A stretch of 64,000 nt of DNA from Planctobacterium marinum (GTDB lineage Bacteria; Pseudomonadota; Gammaproteobacteria; Enterobacterales; Alteromonadaceae). Below the pieces are notes generated by a model. That model worked only from the letters and a program-made list of their open reading frames with translations. It made no database searches and was not told the origin of the DNA. The stretch spans positions 1-64,000 of the forward strand of contig NZ_JAJEWQ010000006.1 in assembly GCF_020687805.1 (NCBI RefSeq), in the 5' to 3' direction. Made by a program: the position numbers and the translations under genes. This document shows, one piece after another, positions 16,598-26,381 of the stretch; position 1 is the stretch's first letter; every line of letters starts with the position of its first letter.

Positions 16598-17311
16598 TTA
16601 AGCGTTGTTTAAAACCGCTGCTTTTCTTTTCATCAGGTTGTTCACCTGGCGCATAGAGTTAAGATGCATATAAATCGAAGGCAACATGCCTTTTTTACGC
16701 AACTCAAGGAAGTCTTCATCGGACATGTTGTTGAGTTTTTCTTCATCTACCATAGCAACACCGTCAACAGACATGCGCTTTTCACCAATGTTAACGGAGA
16801 TATTGCGGGTTACCAGCATCTCTTTTTCAGCCAGCTCTTTAGCAAATAAAGTGGTGATGTGTTCCTGCTCTAAATACTTAGCCATTGCTTCTTTTTGCTT
16901 TTTCAGAAACTCAGTCTCTTCACCATCTTCAGTGAATAATGCCTGACCTTCTGTCTCAGAAACCTGGGTGTGCTCAACATCAATAGCAATGCCATATTGT
17001 GTATCATCATCAGGATTTCTCAACAGACCGAAGGGGGCGTGAGTGTATCTGGCAGGCATATAGGACGCGTCCCACTTGTCTTCTTTAACAAACAGGTTTT
17101 CGCCGCGTTCGATGCCCATCAGCGCAACGACCTGGTAACGTTGATTGTTTGGGTTTTGTACGAAGCAAATTGGAAATTCAACTGCGGCACTAGCAAATTC
17201 AGCAATGACCAAAGGTAACAGGTTTTGCTCTTTCAGGTCACTGACATCTGTATTAGGTTTAACGCGCAGGTTTTGATGTAGTTTATTGTTTAGTTGTTCT
17301 ATCTTGGCCAT
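16598..17311 (-). CDS. SapC family protein
   Basis: A 237-residue SapC-family protein, recognised from the N-terminal region (EFPICFVQNPNNQRYQVVALMGI; ENLFVKEDKWDASYMPARY) and its overall length. SapC proteins were first described in Campylobacter surface-array loci and are widespread in Alteromonadales, often in TonB-receptor or tryptophan-halogenase clusters; the molecular role is unclear. Here it has no such neighbour. The start is placed at ATG 17309-17311, which has GGAG five bases upstream; a GTG two codons earlier would have no spacing to the ribosome site. It has its own terminator. Confidence 0.9.
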   Translation of the reverse strand: MAKIEQLNNKLHQNLRVKPNTDVSDLKEQNLLPLVIAEFASAAVEFPICFVQNPNNQRYQVVALMGIERGENLFVKEDKWDASYMPARYTHAPFGLLRNPDDDTQYGIAIDVEHTQVSETEGQALFTEDGEETEFLKKQKEAMAKYLEQEHITTLFAKELAEKEMLVTRNISVNIGEKRMSVDGVAMVDEEKLNNMSDEDFLELRKKGMLPSIYMHLNSMRQVNNLMKRKAAVLNNA

Positions 17312-17441
17312 TGCCACTCCAACTCATTGAACTTTAAAAAATCAGGAGCACATACTAAACGGTTCAGTGTATTAGGCAACCTATTAAGCGATAAAAACAC
17401 AGAATTTACGCGATTTGTGGCGATAAAATCACCGTCCGGGA

Positions 17442-18566
17442 TCAGGCTGAGGCGTCCAGTGATATTGGGGCGTTGGTTGAATCTGGCGCGGCTGGCTGAA
17501 ACTGATCTCTGCCGTTTGATTTGGCTTTGTAGAGATTTTCATCAGCTTTGGCGATTGCGTTTTCGATATCGCTTTTATTGTGGGTAATTTCGCTGATCCC
17601 CATGCTGACCGTAATTTCAAAAATCGCGCCTTCATGTTCGATAGCGGTTGATTTTATTTTGTCCCGAATCTTGTTTGCCACGATTTGCGCCTGCAAGCTG
17701 GTGGTTTGGGGCAATACAAACAGAAATTCTTCGCCACCCCAACGTGCCACGATATCCTGTTTGCGCAACGTTTCCTGAAACAATTTAGACAATAACACCA
17801 GGGTCTTGTCACCGGCATCGTGCCCGTAATTATCATTCACCAGTTTAAAGTGGTCGACATCACACAAAATAATCGCAAGTGGGGTACTGTTGCGTTCCAC
17901 CCGTCGTAATTCATAGTGGAGTTTATCCATAGCATCCCGTCGGTTTGACAGTTGCGTCAATGGGTCCAGTTTTGCCATCTGCTCATATTTGTTGCTCATT
18001 TCCTGCATAAAATCAAAAGACTGTTGCCGGGAATGTTCGTAAAACGCCGACAAAAAGGTAATGGTGAGAAACGAATAAAGTAGTCGTGTTTTAAATTCAA
18101 TACTATATGACGTCGCCAGTAATTGCTCATTGGGGAAAAACATAATGACACTGATAATTACGACGAACAGAGAAATGGAAAATAACCCCTTTTTTAATCC
18201 ACCAAAAAACAGCGCAACCGGTGAAACCATAAATATCCACAGTGGCCCGGTATTGTCTTTTCCACCTGAATAAACGAGGTAGATCATCAACGCAAACAAA
18301 CTGTATAAAATTACGTTTGATGCCAGCCGAAAGTTGCCGGTGAACTTTTGATAAAGGTGCGCTAACAAATAAACACTGCTGGCGAGCAGCAACACAACAG
18401 CTAACAGCCATTGCTGGTTAAGAAACGCCGACACCGACATTATTGCGGTGATACTTAACCCTACTAATCCGAACAGATTAACAGTGAAAATCTTGCGGTT
18501 TGATTCGAAGTCGTACCTATCTTGCATACCTGTGTGCAGGTATCGAGATAGAAGTTGTTTGATCAT
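17442..18566 (-). CDS. Membrane-bound diguanylate cyclase (GGDEF)
   Basis: A 374-residue protein. Six or so hydrophobic helices fill residues about 28-180 (MASE-like sensor of unknown ligand), followed by a short helix and a GGDEF domain (about 200-365). The active site reads GGEEF (277-281), preceded at exactly five residues by an RxxD inhibitory I-site (268-271, RKQD), so active synthesis of c-di-GMP with product inhibition is expected. The ATG at 18564-18566 is used; a TTG three codons upstream is possible. Monocistronic; it may feed fimbrial or biofilm control, but nothing in the sequence links it to a target. Confidence 0.92.
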   Translation of the reverse strand: MIKQLLSRYLHTGMQDRYDFESNRKIFTVNLFGLVGLSITAIMSVSAFLNQQWLLAVVLLLASSVYLLAHLYQKFTGNFRLASNVILYSLFALMIYLVYSGGKDNTGPLWIFMVSPVALFFGGLKKGLFSISLFVVIISVIMFFPNEQLLATSYSIEFKTRLLYSFLTITFLSAFYEHSRQQSFDFMQEMSNKYEQMAKLDPLTQLSNRRDAMDKLHYELRRVERNSTPLAIILCDVDHFKLVNDNYGHDAGDKTLVLLSKLFQETLRKQDIVARWGGEEFLFVLPQTTSLQAQIVANKIRDKIKSTAIEHEGAIFEITVSMGISEITHNKSDIENAIAKADENLYKAKSNGRDQFQPAAPDSTNAPISLDASA

Positions 18567-18620
18567 TTTAATCAATGCTTACCGGAGCGGAAATTTATTC
18601 ACATTGTTGCAGTATAGTAA

Positions 18621-19229
18621 TTATTGGTTTAGGTGTCTTGGCGCTGACTGCATTTTTTGACCAAAGTATGAGTTCAGATCAGCACTTAATTGTTGCAATA
18701 ATTGATATTGCTGGCTGACTGCATGGGAAAATCCATCGGTTGCCAGCGTTTCAGTGTAATTAAAGTGTTGTTTGGTGTGTGCTTTACCATCCACAAAAAA
18801 CAACCAGGTTCCCTGTAATATGGCTTTGCCGGAGTCTGTGGGGTAAAACTGTTGAATGTTAATGTCCAACTGATAATGGGGTTGAGCCGGCGCATTTTTA
18901 TAGTGTTCCACCATATACCAGGGGGCATCATGAGGGCTGATTTCATTCACCAACGCAGCCCTTATACTCTTCAAAGGTATCTGGGCCCAAAGGTGTAATT
19001 GGGCAAAATGCAGCTGATGTTGTCCTGTTTGTACCACCATCTTATTTTGCTTCAGATAGTCCGGTACTTTTACAGTTAATAGTACAGAATGTTTGCTGCT
19101 TAAATCGCTGGTCTTGGCCGGGAGGTTGTGCGCAGTGTCCGGACCCAGCTGATAGTAGTTAAAATTGCCGGGCTGAGTTGCACAGGCATTGATCATGATT
19201 AACAGAATTACTATGAAGAGTTGTTTCAT
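18621..19229 (-). CDS. pqiC: PqiC-type lipoprotein of the PqiABC system
   Basis: A 202-residue outer-membrane lipoprotein: signal MKQLFIVILLIMINAC with the lipid-bearing Cys16, followed by the ABC-type transport auxiliary (DUF330/YmbA) domain beginning FNYYQLGP. In E. coli PqiC docks on the PqiB tunnel to link inner and outer membranes. It is the last gene of pqiABC, 7 bases after pqiB. Function is by homology to lipid transport across the periplasm and protection against membrane damage. Confidence 0.88.
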   Translation of the reverse strand: MKQLFIVILLIMINACATQPGNFNYYQLGPDTAHNLPAKTSDLSSKHSVLLTVKVPDYLKQNKMVVQTGQHQLHFAQLHLWAQIPLKSIRAALVNEISPHDAPWYMVEHYKNAPAQPHYQLDINIQQFYPTDSGKAILQGTWLFFVDGKAHTKQHFNYTETLATDGFSHAVSQQYQLLQQLSADLNSYFGQKMQSAPRHLNQ

Positions 19230-19236
19230 GGCTGGG

Positions 19237-20898
19237 TTAATTCCTCTTAGCTCTGGGTAAGGTGTCGGATTGTCCGGTTTCTATGGGAAATACCAGGCTG
19301 CTGGGGGTTTCGTTAAGACGCTGTAATACCGGCTTTAATTCCAACATCAGTGCCTGGAATTCCAACAGGAGTTCATTAATTCCGGCATTGGTTTGAGAGT
19401 GACCCGAATAGGTATTTGCCAGCACCTCCAGGGCGTGCAGAGCATCGTTTAATTGGGAAATCAGCGCTTGTTCCTGAGTTTGTTGTAGTAGCTGATTTAT
19501 CTCTTGTCCCGATTGTTCAAACGTCTTCGCTGTAGTATGAAGTTGCTGCAGGGTTTGATTGAGATTTTGTGCCAGACTTTCAAATGGCAATTCGTTGACC
19601 TTGTTCAGAATTGAAGAAATTTTTTGAGTAAGCTGGGCAAATTCATTCGAGATGGTTGGAATAACCGGCAAACCGGATGATTTAGTGATTTCGATTGATT
19701 CGAGGTTTTCATAGTTTTGCAAATCTACGTATTGCCCACCGGTAATGATATTCCCTGTCTCCAGGGTGGCCCGGAGTCCTTTTTGAATCCAAAGGGTGAT
19801 TTGTTCGTTAACCCATTGCACGCCTTCGGGAGAATCTTCGAAGGACGCCATTCCCGGAAATATGGCAATAATGATAGGGATTTTGTAACCTTCTTCCAGC
19901 AGTCCTGGTTTTTGTTCGGTGACAACGTTGATTTGCTCCACCTCACCGATGGGGAGCCCCCGGTATTCAACTGGCGCACCGACTTTCAGCCCTCTTACAG
20001 AATCTTCTATCATTAATGCAAATCGCGCTTTGTGTTTGTAGCGGCGGGCATTGGCATCTGTCTGACTGGCATGAATGTCAAAATAAGCCCGTTGCTGGAT
20101 AGTGTCACCCTGAGACAAGCCTTCAGGGATACCAAAGGTGACACCGTTGGTTAGTAAGGTTTCTACTGTACCTGTGTGAATCATCAGCCCTTCGGCGCCC
20201 AGCTCTAATCTGACCCCACTGGTATCCCAAAATCGGGTGTTGGAAGTGATGAGTTGATTGTAGGGGGCCTCTATAAAGGCATTGTAATAGACAACACGCT
20301 CCTCCAGATTGAAATAAATATCTTCTATCTGCCCCACCTGCAGACCTTTGTAGATAATGGGATCGCCTTCTTTATAGGCAAATTCATCATCACTGTTTAG
20401 AGTTACATGAAGCCCGGGCGTGCCTGCTGGTGTCACCGGAGGATCTTCAAGGCCTTCAAAGGTAAATTGCTCTTTGCCCGACATACCTGGCGTTAACTCT
20501 ATAAATGGCCCCGATAATATGGTGCTCAATCCGGATACGCCGGACAATGTTATTCGCGGCGTAACTATCCAAAGATTGGTATCTTCCCTTAACAGGTGCG
20601 TTTCATCCTGATTGATTCGGGCGGTAACCACTACGCCGGGGCTGTTTTTTCGCAACTGAATGGCTGTTACGGTACCAATATCGACATGCCGGGTTTTTAT
20701 TCTGGTTTTACCAGGCTCAAGCCCTTCAGCGGAGCTAAAGTAAATGGTGATCTCTTGTCCGCGGTTGCTGATCTGATAATAAACCAGCCAGGCCCCGATA
20801 AATATTGCGACAATAGGCAGTAACCATAATTTGGAAATATTGTGCAGCTCTTCAGCGTGGGCTTCGTGAATGACTTCTTGTTTGTCGTTATCTGTCAT
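19237..20898 (-). CDS. pqiB: PqiB, MCE-domain intermembrane lipid transport protein
   Basis: A 553-residue protein: one N-terminal membrane helix (LWLLPIVAIFIGAWLVYY, about 25-42), three consecutive MCE/MlaD domains (about 45-135, 160-220 and 285-400; e.g. ITIYFSSAEGLEPGKT, GLHVTLNSDDEFAYKEGDP, VRGLKVGAPVEYRGLPIGEV), and a long C-terminal coiled coil (about 410-535). Three MCE domains and the coiled coil are the hallmarks of PqiB, which forms a periplasm-spanning tunnel. The start at 20898 overlaps the pqiA stop as ATGA; an ATG six codons earlier (20916) is also possible. It lies between pqiA and pqiC. Confidence 0.93.
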   Translation of the reverse strand: MTDNDKQEVIHEAHAEELHNISKLWLLPIVAIFIGAWLVYYQISNRGQEITIYFSSAEGLEPGKTRIKTRHVDIGTVTAIQLRKNSPGVVVTARINQDETHLLREDTNLWIVTPRITLSGVSGLSTILSGPFIELTPGMSGKEQFTFEGLEDPPVTPAGTPGLHVTLNSDDEFAYKEGDPIIYKGLQVGQIEDIYFNLEERVVYYNAFIEAPYNQLITSNTRFWDTSGVRLELGAEGLMIHTGTVETLLTNGVTFGIPEGLSQGDTIQQRAYFDIHASQTDANARRYKHKARFALMIEDSVRGLKVGAPVEYRGLPIGEVEQINVVTEQKPGLLEEGYKIPIIIAIFPGMASFEDSPEGVQWVNEQITLWIQKGLRATLETGNIITGGQYVDLQNYENLESIEITKSSGLPVIPTISNEFAQLTQKISSILNKVNELPFESLAQNLNQTLQQLHTTAKTFEQSGQEINQLLQQTQEQALISQLNDALHALEVLANTYSGHSQTNAGINELLLEFQALMLELKPVLQRLNETPSSLVFPIETGQSDTLPRAKRN

Positions 20899-22013
20899 CG
20901 TGAGTCTGTTTTCCATAATAACTTAGAGTCAAAACTGTGTGCTGCGAACATAGTCACTATGACAACACCTGAAAAGGCGAGGGCCGCAGGCCCGGGATAA
21001 ATGGACATGGTACCTCCTAACTGGACCAGGCTAACCAGAATTGCCACCACAAAAACGTCCACCATAGACCATTTGCCAATTAACTCTGTCAGTCTGTACC
21101 AACTCATTTTCTGCTCAGGTTTTTTGATGATGCCGTGCTGCACCGTCGCATTTAGCCAGCATAATATAAGTAACTTGACCACCGGCACGACTACACTGGC
21201 GGTGAAAATGATAATTGCAACCGGGTAAGAGCCTGACTCCCACAATAAATAAACGCCTCCCAGGATCGTAGATAATTCTGATTGTCCTAAAAATTGTGTT
21301 TTCATTATCGGCCACAGGTTGGCCGGAATGTACAACAGGCAGGCGACAATGAGCAGGCCCCAGGTTTGGTTGATGCTTTTCTGACGGCTTTTGTGGCGGG
21401 GTTTTATCAAGGCCTGAGTGATGGCGCGAAACTCATGTTCATCGAGATGAACCACCGTAAGGGTGCTGAAGCCCACAAAAGCACAAAACGTGAAAAAGGA
21501 AGGACCAAAAGAGACATCCGCCAATGATATTATTTTTACCAAGCTGACCAATACGCTGATCAAGAATATTTCTGCCATGCTCCAGGGGAGTAGCTGAAAC
21601 ACCATGTGAGTCAGGCGGCGATGATAGGGTTGTCGTTTATTGAGCAGCACAGACATCGACAAATAAAACACCGTGCCCAACACAATGGCCGGGATAAACA
21701 AAATAAAAAATGATTCAATGATGGCCAAAATCAAATATTGGTTGCTGACCAACACAGCTAAACCGGACGGAATAGAAATGGATTGTGTTTTCCCGGCCGC
21801 GGAAAATGAAATGAATTCAAAAGGGAGGCTAAGCAACAGAAACAGCAGTGAGGTCAGGGAGAACAGAGCGACTTTCTGCACCGCATTAGTACGTTTAGCG
21901 GTCAACAAATAGCGGCACTGAGGACAGATAACCCTGTGCTTTGGCGGCAGCATTTCAATGCGAACATTGGCTGCACATTCGTGACAATGAATAGTGTGAG
22001 CTTGGTTGTCCAT
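20895..22013 (-). CDS. pqiA: PqiA, paraquat-inducible inner-membrane protein
   Basis: A 372-residue integral membrane protein. It has two CxxC zinc-ribbon modules near the N-terminus (CHEC at about 10-13 and CPQC at about 34-37) and eight or so membrane helices arranged as two PqiA repeats (first from about 50, second from about 222, LLIVACLLYIPANLWPIM). PqiA proteins are inner-membrane partners of MCE proteins in lipid transport. The second repeat lacks its own zinc ribbon. It is the first gene of pqiABC; no SoxS-type box was identified upstream. A terminator of pykA lies just beyond its promoter region. Confidence 0.92.
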   Translation of the reverse strand: MDNQAHTIHCHECAANVRIEMLPPKHRVICPQCRYLLTAKRTNAVQKVALFSLTSLLFLLLSLPFEFISFSAAGKTQSISIPSGLAVLVSNQYLILAIIESFFILFIPAIVLGTVFYLSMSVLLNKRQPYHRRLTHMVFQLLPWSMAEIFLISVLVSLVKIISLADVSFGPSFFTFCAFVGFSTLTVVHLDEHEFRAITQALIKPRHKSRQKSINQTWGLLIVACLLYIPANLWPIMKTQFLGQSELSTILGGVYLLWESGSYPVAIIIFTASVVVPVVKLLILCWLNATVQHGIIKKPEQKMSWYRLTELIGKWSMVDVFVVAILVSLVQLGGTMSIYPGPAALAFSGVVIVTMFAAHSFDSKLLWKTDSR

Positions 22014-22093
22014 TGCGCCGGATGATTGAAGCTTTATCCTGAGTGTGCATTAAATCTCCCGCGCCTGCAAACTGCAAATATCTGACCTGCAAC

Positions 22094-22121
22094 AAAAAAG
22101 CCGACACTGGGTCGGCTTTTT
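22094..22121 (-). terminator. Rho-independent terminator downstream of pykA
   Basis: GCCGAC (22100-22105), 5-base loop, GTCGGC (22111-22116), flanked by AAAAAA on the left and TTTTT on the right. It is T-tailed on both strands, so it works for pykA (minus) and would block read-through either way. Confidence 0.85.
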
Positions 22122-22139
22122 CACATTGGTATCACACGG

Positions 22140-23576
22140 TTAGGGAACAGTTACAATCTTGCAGCCATTGGTGGCACCGACCGTTTCCATCGCATCGCCA
22201 TAGGTCATGATGAATTGATCACCTGACTCCACCAGACCTTTCTCCAGCAGGCAGGCAATTACGTCATTCTTCAATTCACCCGGTGCACTGTGACTGGAAT
22301 CAAAATACACAGGCTTGACACCCCGGAATAACGCCATTTCATTGAGTGAGTGCTCGTGACGTGATAACCCGTAAATTGGCAGGTAGCTGGTAATACGTGA
22401 CATCAATTTGGCAGTATTGCCACTTTCTGTCAGTGCCACGATGGCTTTAATACTCTTCAGGTGATTGGCAGCATATACTGCGGACAACGCCGTGGTTTCG
22501 CTGATGGTGGTAAACTCTTCAGTAACACGATGCTTGGAGATTTTAACGCTGGGATGGGTTTCTGCACCTTCACAGACGCGAGCCATGGCCTGAACGGTTT
22601 CAATTGGATAATCGCCCGCTGCTGTTTCTGCAGACAGCATTACCGCATCTGTGCCGTCCAATACCGCATTGGCAACATCCATGACTTCTGCCCGTGTTGG
22701 CATAGGGCTGGTGATCATTGACTCCATCATTTGCGTCGCGGTGATCACCACTTTGTTTAGCTGACGCGAACGGGAGATCAGCTTTTTCTGTACACCGACT
22801 AATTCGGCATCGCCAATTTCAACCCCTAAATCGCCGCGTGCCACCATAACTGCGTCACTGGCCGCAATAATGTCATCCATAGCCTCGTCGGTTGCAACGG
22901 CCTCGGCGCGCTCAACCTTGGAGCAAATTTTAGCGTGACAGCCTGCTGCCACTGCCAGTTCTCTGGCGTAATTCAAATCGGCACCTGACCGCGGAAAAGA
23001 CACGGCTAGATAATCAACATTCATCTTCGCGGCGGTTTTGATGTCTTCCTTATCTTTATCGGTTAACGCGTCAGCCGATAATCCTCCGCCCTGGCGATTA
23101 ATCCCTTTATTGTTAGATAGTTTGCCGCCAACCGTTACTTCAGTGCGTACTTTAGCGCCTTCAACAGCGGTGACTTTTAGCTGAATTCTGCCGTCATCCA
23201 GTAGCAAAATATCACCGGGACCAACATCGTTAGGCAACTCTTTGTAATCAATACCAACTTCTGTTTGTGTGCCGGATTCCCGATCTAATTCAGCATCCAG
23301 TGTAAAGGCATCACCAACGGCCAATTGAATCGGCCCGTCTTTGAATTTTGCCACGCGAATTTTGGGACCTTGCAGATCTCCCAGGATTGCCACGTATTTT
23401 CCTAAGCGTTTCGCGGCATTTCTGACTTTCTGAGCGCGCTTGATGTGATCTTCCGCTGTGCCGTGAGAGAAGTTCATCCGGACAACATTTGCGCCCGCGG
23501 CAATAACCGCTTCAATACGTTCGTCAGTATCGGTGGCGGGACCGAGAGTAGCCACAATTTTGGTTCGTCTTAACAT
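22140..23576 (-). CDS. pykA: Pyruvate kinase (PykA type)
   Basis: A 478-residue pyruvate kinase converting phosphoenolpyruvate and ADP to pyruvate and ATP. It matches E. coli PykA along its full length: [14 protein letters not shown], the active-site [20 protein letters not shown], the metal and substrate region [12 protein letters not shown] and [10 protein letters not shown], then a C-terminal regulatory domain. PykA-type (AMP-activated in E. coli) rather than PykF is indicated by sequence. It is single-gene, ended by the terminator at 22094-22121. A HexR-like palindrome (23647-23661) lies 71 bases before the start, placing it with the divergent hexR/zwf cluster in one regulon. Confidence 0.95.
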   Translation of the reverse strand: MLRRTKIVATLGPATDTDERIEAVIAAGANVVRMNFSHGTAEDHIKRAQKVRNAAKRLGKYVAILGDLQGPKIRVAKFKDGPIQLAVGDAFTLDAELDRESGTQTEVGIDYKELPNDVGPGDILLLDDGRIQLKVTAVEGAKVRTEVTVGGKLSNNKGINRQGGGLSADALTDKDKEDIKTAAKMNVDYLAVSFPRSGADLNYARELAVAAGCHAKICSKVERAEAVATDEAMDDIIAASDAVMVARGDLGVEIGDAELVGVQKKLISRSRQLNKVVITATQMMESMITSPMPTRAEVMDVANAVLDGTDAVMLSAETAAGDYPIETVQAMARVCEGAETHPSVKISKHRVTEEFTTISETTALSAVYAANHLKSIKAIVALTESGNTAKLMSRITSYLPIYGLSRHEHSLNEMALFRGVKPVYFDSSHSAPGELKNDVIACLLEKGLVESGDQFIMTYGDAMETVGATNGCKIVTVP

Positions 23577-23646
23577 CTTTTTCTGCTCGCTTAGGTGGAT
23601 ATGAAGAAGGTCAGGAGCCTAAAAAAAGCACCTGAGTATCCAGTTT

Positions 23647-23661
23647 TGTAATTTTATTACA
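23647..23661. promoter_or_regulatory. HexR-like operator upstream of pykA
   Basis: TGTAATTTTATTACA is a palindrome differing at two central positions from the HexR consensus I recall for Shewanella and relatives (TGTAATTAAATTACA). It lies 71 bases upstream of the pykA start, and hexR itself is the next gene. Confidence 0.8.
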
Positions 23662-23766
23662 AAATACTAGTCTAAAATGAAGGGTTTGTGAAACTCATCT
23701 GAAATAAATTGAGATTTTTCCGCAAGTCATCGGATGAGTTGTCACGCGAAATGCTGTCTTATTCAG

Positions 23767-24612
23767 CTATCGCTTGTCATAACGCGAGTCGCGCAATGAG
23801 TCTTTGACCCGTTTCAGATTTTCTCTGAATTTTGAACCGCGACGCAGGGTAAAGCCCGTGGCCAGAATATCAATAAGCGTTAACTGCGCAATACGCGATG
23901 CCATTGGCATGTACATATCAGTATCTTCCGGGACTTCCAGAGACAACACCAGGCTGCACTCATTGGCCAGTGGGCTATTGACGGCGGTAACGCCCACAAC
24001 CGTGGCGTCATTGGCTTTGGCCAACTGCGCCAGTTCAACCAGGCTTTTGGTGCGACCGGTGTGAGAGATAAGAACAACCACATCACCTTCACTGCAGTTC
24101 ATGCAGCTCATGCGTTGCATTAAAATATCTTCAAAATAAATAACCGGGACATTAAAACGGAAGAATTTGTTAAGTGCATCGTGGGCAACAGACGCAGAGG
24201 CGCCCAACCCAAAAAACGAGATTTTCTTGGCCTGGGTTAACAGATCAACAACGCGATTGATTGCCTGTATATCGACAGACTGGCGCGCAACTTCTAACGC
24301 TGCCATCGTAGATTCGAAAATCTTTTTGGAATATTCTTCGGGAGTGTCATGCTCTTCCACATGCCGGTTGACATACGGCGTGCCGTTCGCCAGGCTTTGT
24401 GCCAGGTGCAGCTTAAAGTCCGGATAGCCCTTGGTATCTAACCTGCGACAAAAGCGGTTCACCGTGGGTTCGCTCACGTCTGACATCTTGGCCAGCGTAG
24501 CAATACTGGAGTGAATCGCGGTTTGTGGATTAGCCAGGATGATTTCAGCTACCTTGCGTTCAGACTTGCTGAAAGCCCCTTTTTGTTGAGCAATCTTTTC
24601 TAGAATATTCAT
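23767..24612 (-). CDS. hexR: HexR, RpiR-family regulator of central carbon metabolism
   Basis: A 281-residue regulator: HTH_6 DNA-binding domain (about 1-77; SERKVAEIILANP, SEPTVNRFCRRL) and a SIS sugar-phosphate-binding domain (about 120-260; ISFFGLGASASVAHDAL, VVLISHTGRTKSLVELA). Strong resemblance and position identify HexR, which senses 2-keto-3-deoxy-6-phosphogluconate in gammaproteobacteria and controls zwf-edd-eda, pykA and gap genes. It is divergent from zwf across 256 bases holding two HexR-like boxes, so it probably also regulates itself. Box sequences ahead of pykA and gapA support the wider regulon. Confidence 0.95.
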   Translation of the reverse strand: MNILEKIAQQKGAFSKSERKVAEIILANPQTAIHSSIATLAKMSDVSEPTVNRFCRRLDTKGYPDFKLHLAQSLANGTPYVNRHVEEHDTPEEYSKKIFESTMAALEVARQSVDIQAINRVVDLLTQAKKISFFGLGASASVAHDALNKFFRFNVPVIYFEDILMQRMSCMNCSEGDVVVLISHTGRTKSLVELAQLAKANDATVVGVTAVNSPLANECSLVLSLEVPEDTDMYMPMASRIAQLTLIDILATGFTLRRGSKFRENLKRVKDSLRDSRYDKR

Positions 24613-24748
24613 GCGCTCTCGAAATAATTAATTATACTTGTTGTTTACTGCGTTTTTCGGCTGTAATTCTTTGACATGAAAATGTCACATAATTACAAAC
24701 TAAGGCTGACATTAAATGAACGCTTCGTCAAAATTATATGCATTTAGT

Positions 24749-24763
24749 TGTAAATTTACTACA
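24749..24763. promoter_or_regulatory. HexR-like operator (distal) in the hexR-zwf intergenic region
   Basis: TGTAAATTTACTACA; its reverse complement TGTAGTAAATTTACA matches 12 of 15 positions of the recalled HexR consensus. It is 106 bases before zwf and 137 before hexR. Confidence 0.65.
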
Positions 24764-24808
24764 AATATAGTTTACTGTCGCCATGTGGCTAGGGTAAACG
24801 TGTTAAAA

Positions 24809-24823
24809 TATAGTAAAATTACA
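24809..24823. promoter_or_regulatory. HexR-like operator (proximal) upstream of zwf
   Basis: TATAGTAAAATTACA matches 12 of 15 positions of the recalled HexR consensus, with an intact right half ATTACA. It overlaps possible -10 sequences (TAAAAT/TATAGT) 46-60 bases before the zwf ATG, a natural place for repression. A further half-site, TTTTACTACA, lies at 24846-24855. Confidence 0.7.
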
Positions 24824-24868
24824 GCACGTATCTGTACCTAACTGATTTTACTACAAAAGGTTAATTCT

Positions 24869-26359
24869 ATGGCGCCTAATAAAGTAATTGAGCCTTGTGA
24901 TTTTGTATTGTTTGGAACCAAAGGTGATTTGGCTCGTCGAAAATTACTGCCTTCCTTATATGAGCTTGAAAAGGCCAATTTGATTCACGAGCACACCAAG
25001 ATCATCGGTGTGGCTCGCTACGAAGTTTCCCAAGACGAATATGTTGAACTGGTAAAAGCCAATATTGAAAAATTTACCGGTAATACCCTTTGCAATGATA
25101 CCTGGAAAAGATTTAGTGCAAAATTAGAGTATGTACAAATCGACATGCAGGACTACGAAAGCTATTCCCTGTTGCAGGGCTGTATCGATGCTTCCCGCAC
25201 TATGGTCTGTTACCTGGCTACGCCGCCTTCAATTTACGGTGATATCTGTAAAGGCATGAACGCCGCAGGTCTTATTGATCCCAGTGTCAGAGTGGTGCTG
25301 GAAAAACCCATTGGTCATGACCTGGAAACCTCCAAGGTGATCAACAATCAGGTGGCTGAGTTCTTTAAAGAAAGTCAGATCTATCGCATCGACCATTACC
25401 TGGGCAAAGAAACTGTACTGAACCTGATGGCGCTGCGTTTTGCCAATTCGATTTTTGCAACCAACTGGGATCACAATTGTGTTGATCACGTACAGATCAC
25501 GGTGGCTGAATCGGTGGGTATTGAAGGCCGCTGGGGCTATTTCGACGATGCAGGACAAATGCGGGACATGGTACAAAACCATCTTCTGCAGATTCTGACG
25601 TTGATCGCAATGGAGCCGCCCGCCAGTCTTGACGCCAACAGCGTACGGGATGAAAAGCTAAAAGTCTTAAAGTCTTTGCGTCCGATTAATGCCTCTAATA
25701 TTCGCGAAAACACAGTGCGCGGCCAGTACACCAGCGGCTTTGTCCGTGGCGAAGAAGTCCCTGGTTATCTGGAAGAAGAGGGTGCTAACACCGAAAGCGA
25801 AACAGAGTCCTTTGTGGCCTTAAAAGTCGAACTGGACAACTGGCGCTGGGCAGGCGTTCCTTTTTATCTGCGTACCGGTAAACGCATGCCGCGCAAAGTC
25901 AGTGAAATTGTGATCTACTTTAAGCCTCAGCCTCACAACTTGTTTAAAGACAGTTTTAATCAACTGCCGCCAAACAAGCTGACAATTCGTCTGCAACCCG
26001 ATGAAGGGGTTGAAATCACCGTAATGAACAAAGTGCCTGGCTTAACCAGTTCAGGCTCGATGAATCTGCAAAAGTCTAAACTCAACCTGAGCTTCTCTGA
26101 AGCGTTTGATACCAAGCGCATTCCTGACGCTTACGAAAAGCTGTTGCTGGAAGTCTTACTGGGTGACCAGTCACTGTTTGTGCGCCGGGACGAAGTGGAA
26201 GAAGCCTGGAAATGGGTAGACAGCATTCTGGAAGCCTGGAATAAGAGCAATGAAAAACCAGAGCCTTACCAGGCCGGAACATGGGGACCGGTGGCGTCTA
26301 TCGCGTTGTTGGCGCGTGAGGACCGCGCCTGGTACGAGAGCAAGATAACCAAGAAGTAG
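24869..26359 (+). CDS. zwf: Glucose-6-phosphate 1-dehydrogenase
   Basis: A 496-residue enzyme that oxidises glucose 6-phosphate to 6-phosphogluconolactone with NADP+. Visible are the coenzyme-binding start FVLFGTKGDLARRKLLP (about 12-28), the EKPIGHD segment and the catalytic signature RIDHYLGKE (about 172-180; His as base). Full family length. It is the first gene of zwf-pgl-edd-glk-eda, with HexR boxes upstream. An AAAGG Shine-Dalgarno precedes the ATG. It supplies both the Entner-Doudoroff branch here and the oxidative pentose phosphate route through gnd at 46953. Confidence 0.97.
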   Translation: MAPNKVIEPCDFVLFGTKGDLARRKLLPSLYELEKANLIHEHTKIIGVARYEVSQDEYVELVKANIEKFTGNTLCNDTWKRFSAKLEYVQIDMQDYESYSLLQGCIDASRTMVCYLATPPSIYGDICKGMNAAGLIDPSVRVVLEKPIGHDLETSKVINNQVAEFFKESQIYRIDHYLGKETVLNLMALRFANSIFATNWDHNCVDHVQITVAESVGIEGRWGYFDDAGQMRDMVQNHLLQILTLIAMEPPASLDANSVRDEKLKVLKSLRPINASNIRENTVRGQYTSGFVRGEEVPGYLEEEGANTESETESFVALKVELDNWRWAGVPFYLRTGKRMPRKVSEIVIYFKPQPHNLFKDSFNQLPPNKLTIRLQPDEGVEITVMNKVPGLTSSGSMNLQKSKLNLSFSEAFDTKRIPDAYEKLLLEVLLGDQSLFVRRDEVEEAWKWVDSILEAWNKSNEKPEPYQAGTWGPVASIALLAREDRAWYESKITKK

Positions 26360-26381
26360 ACCGGTTGGTGACGAGGGATAT

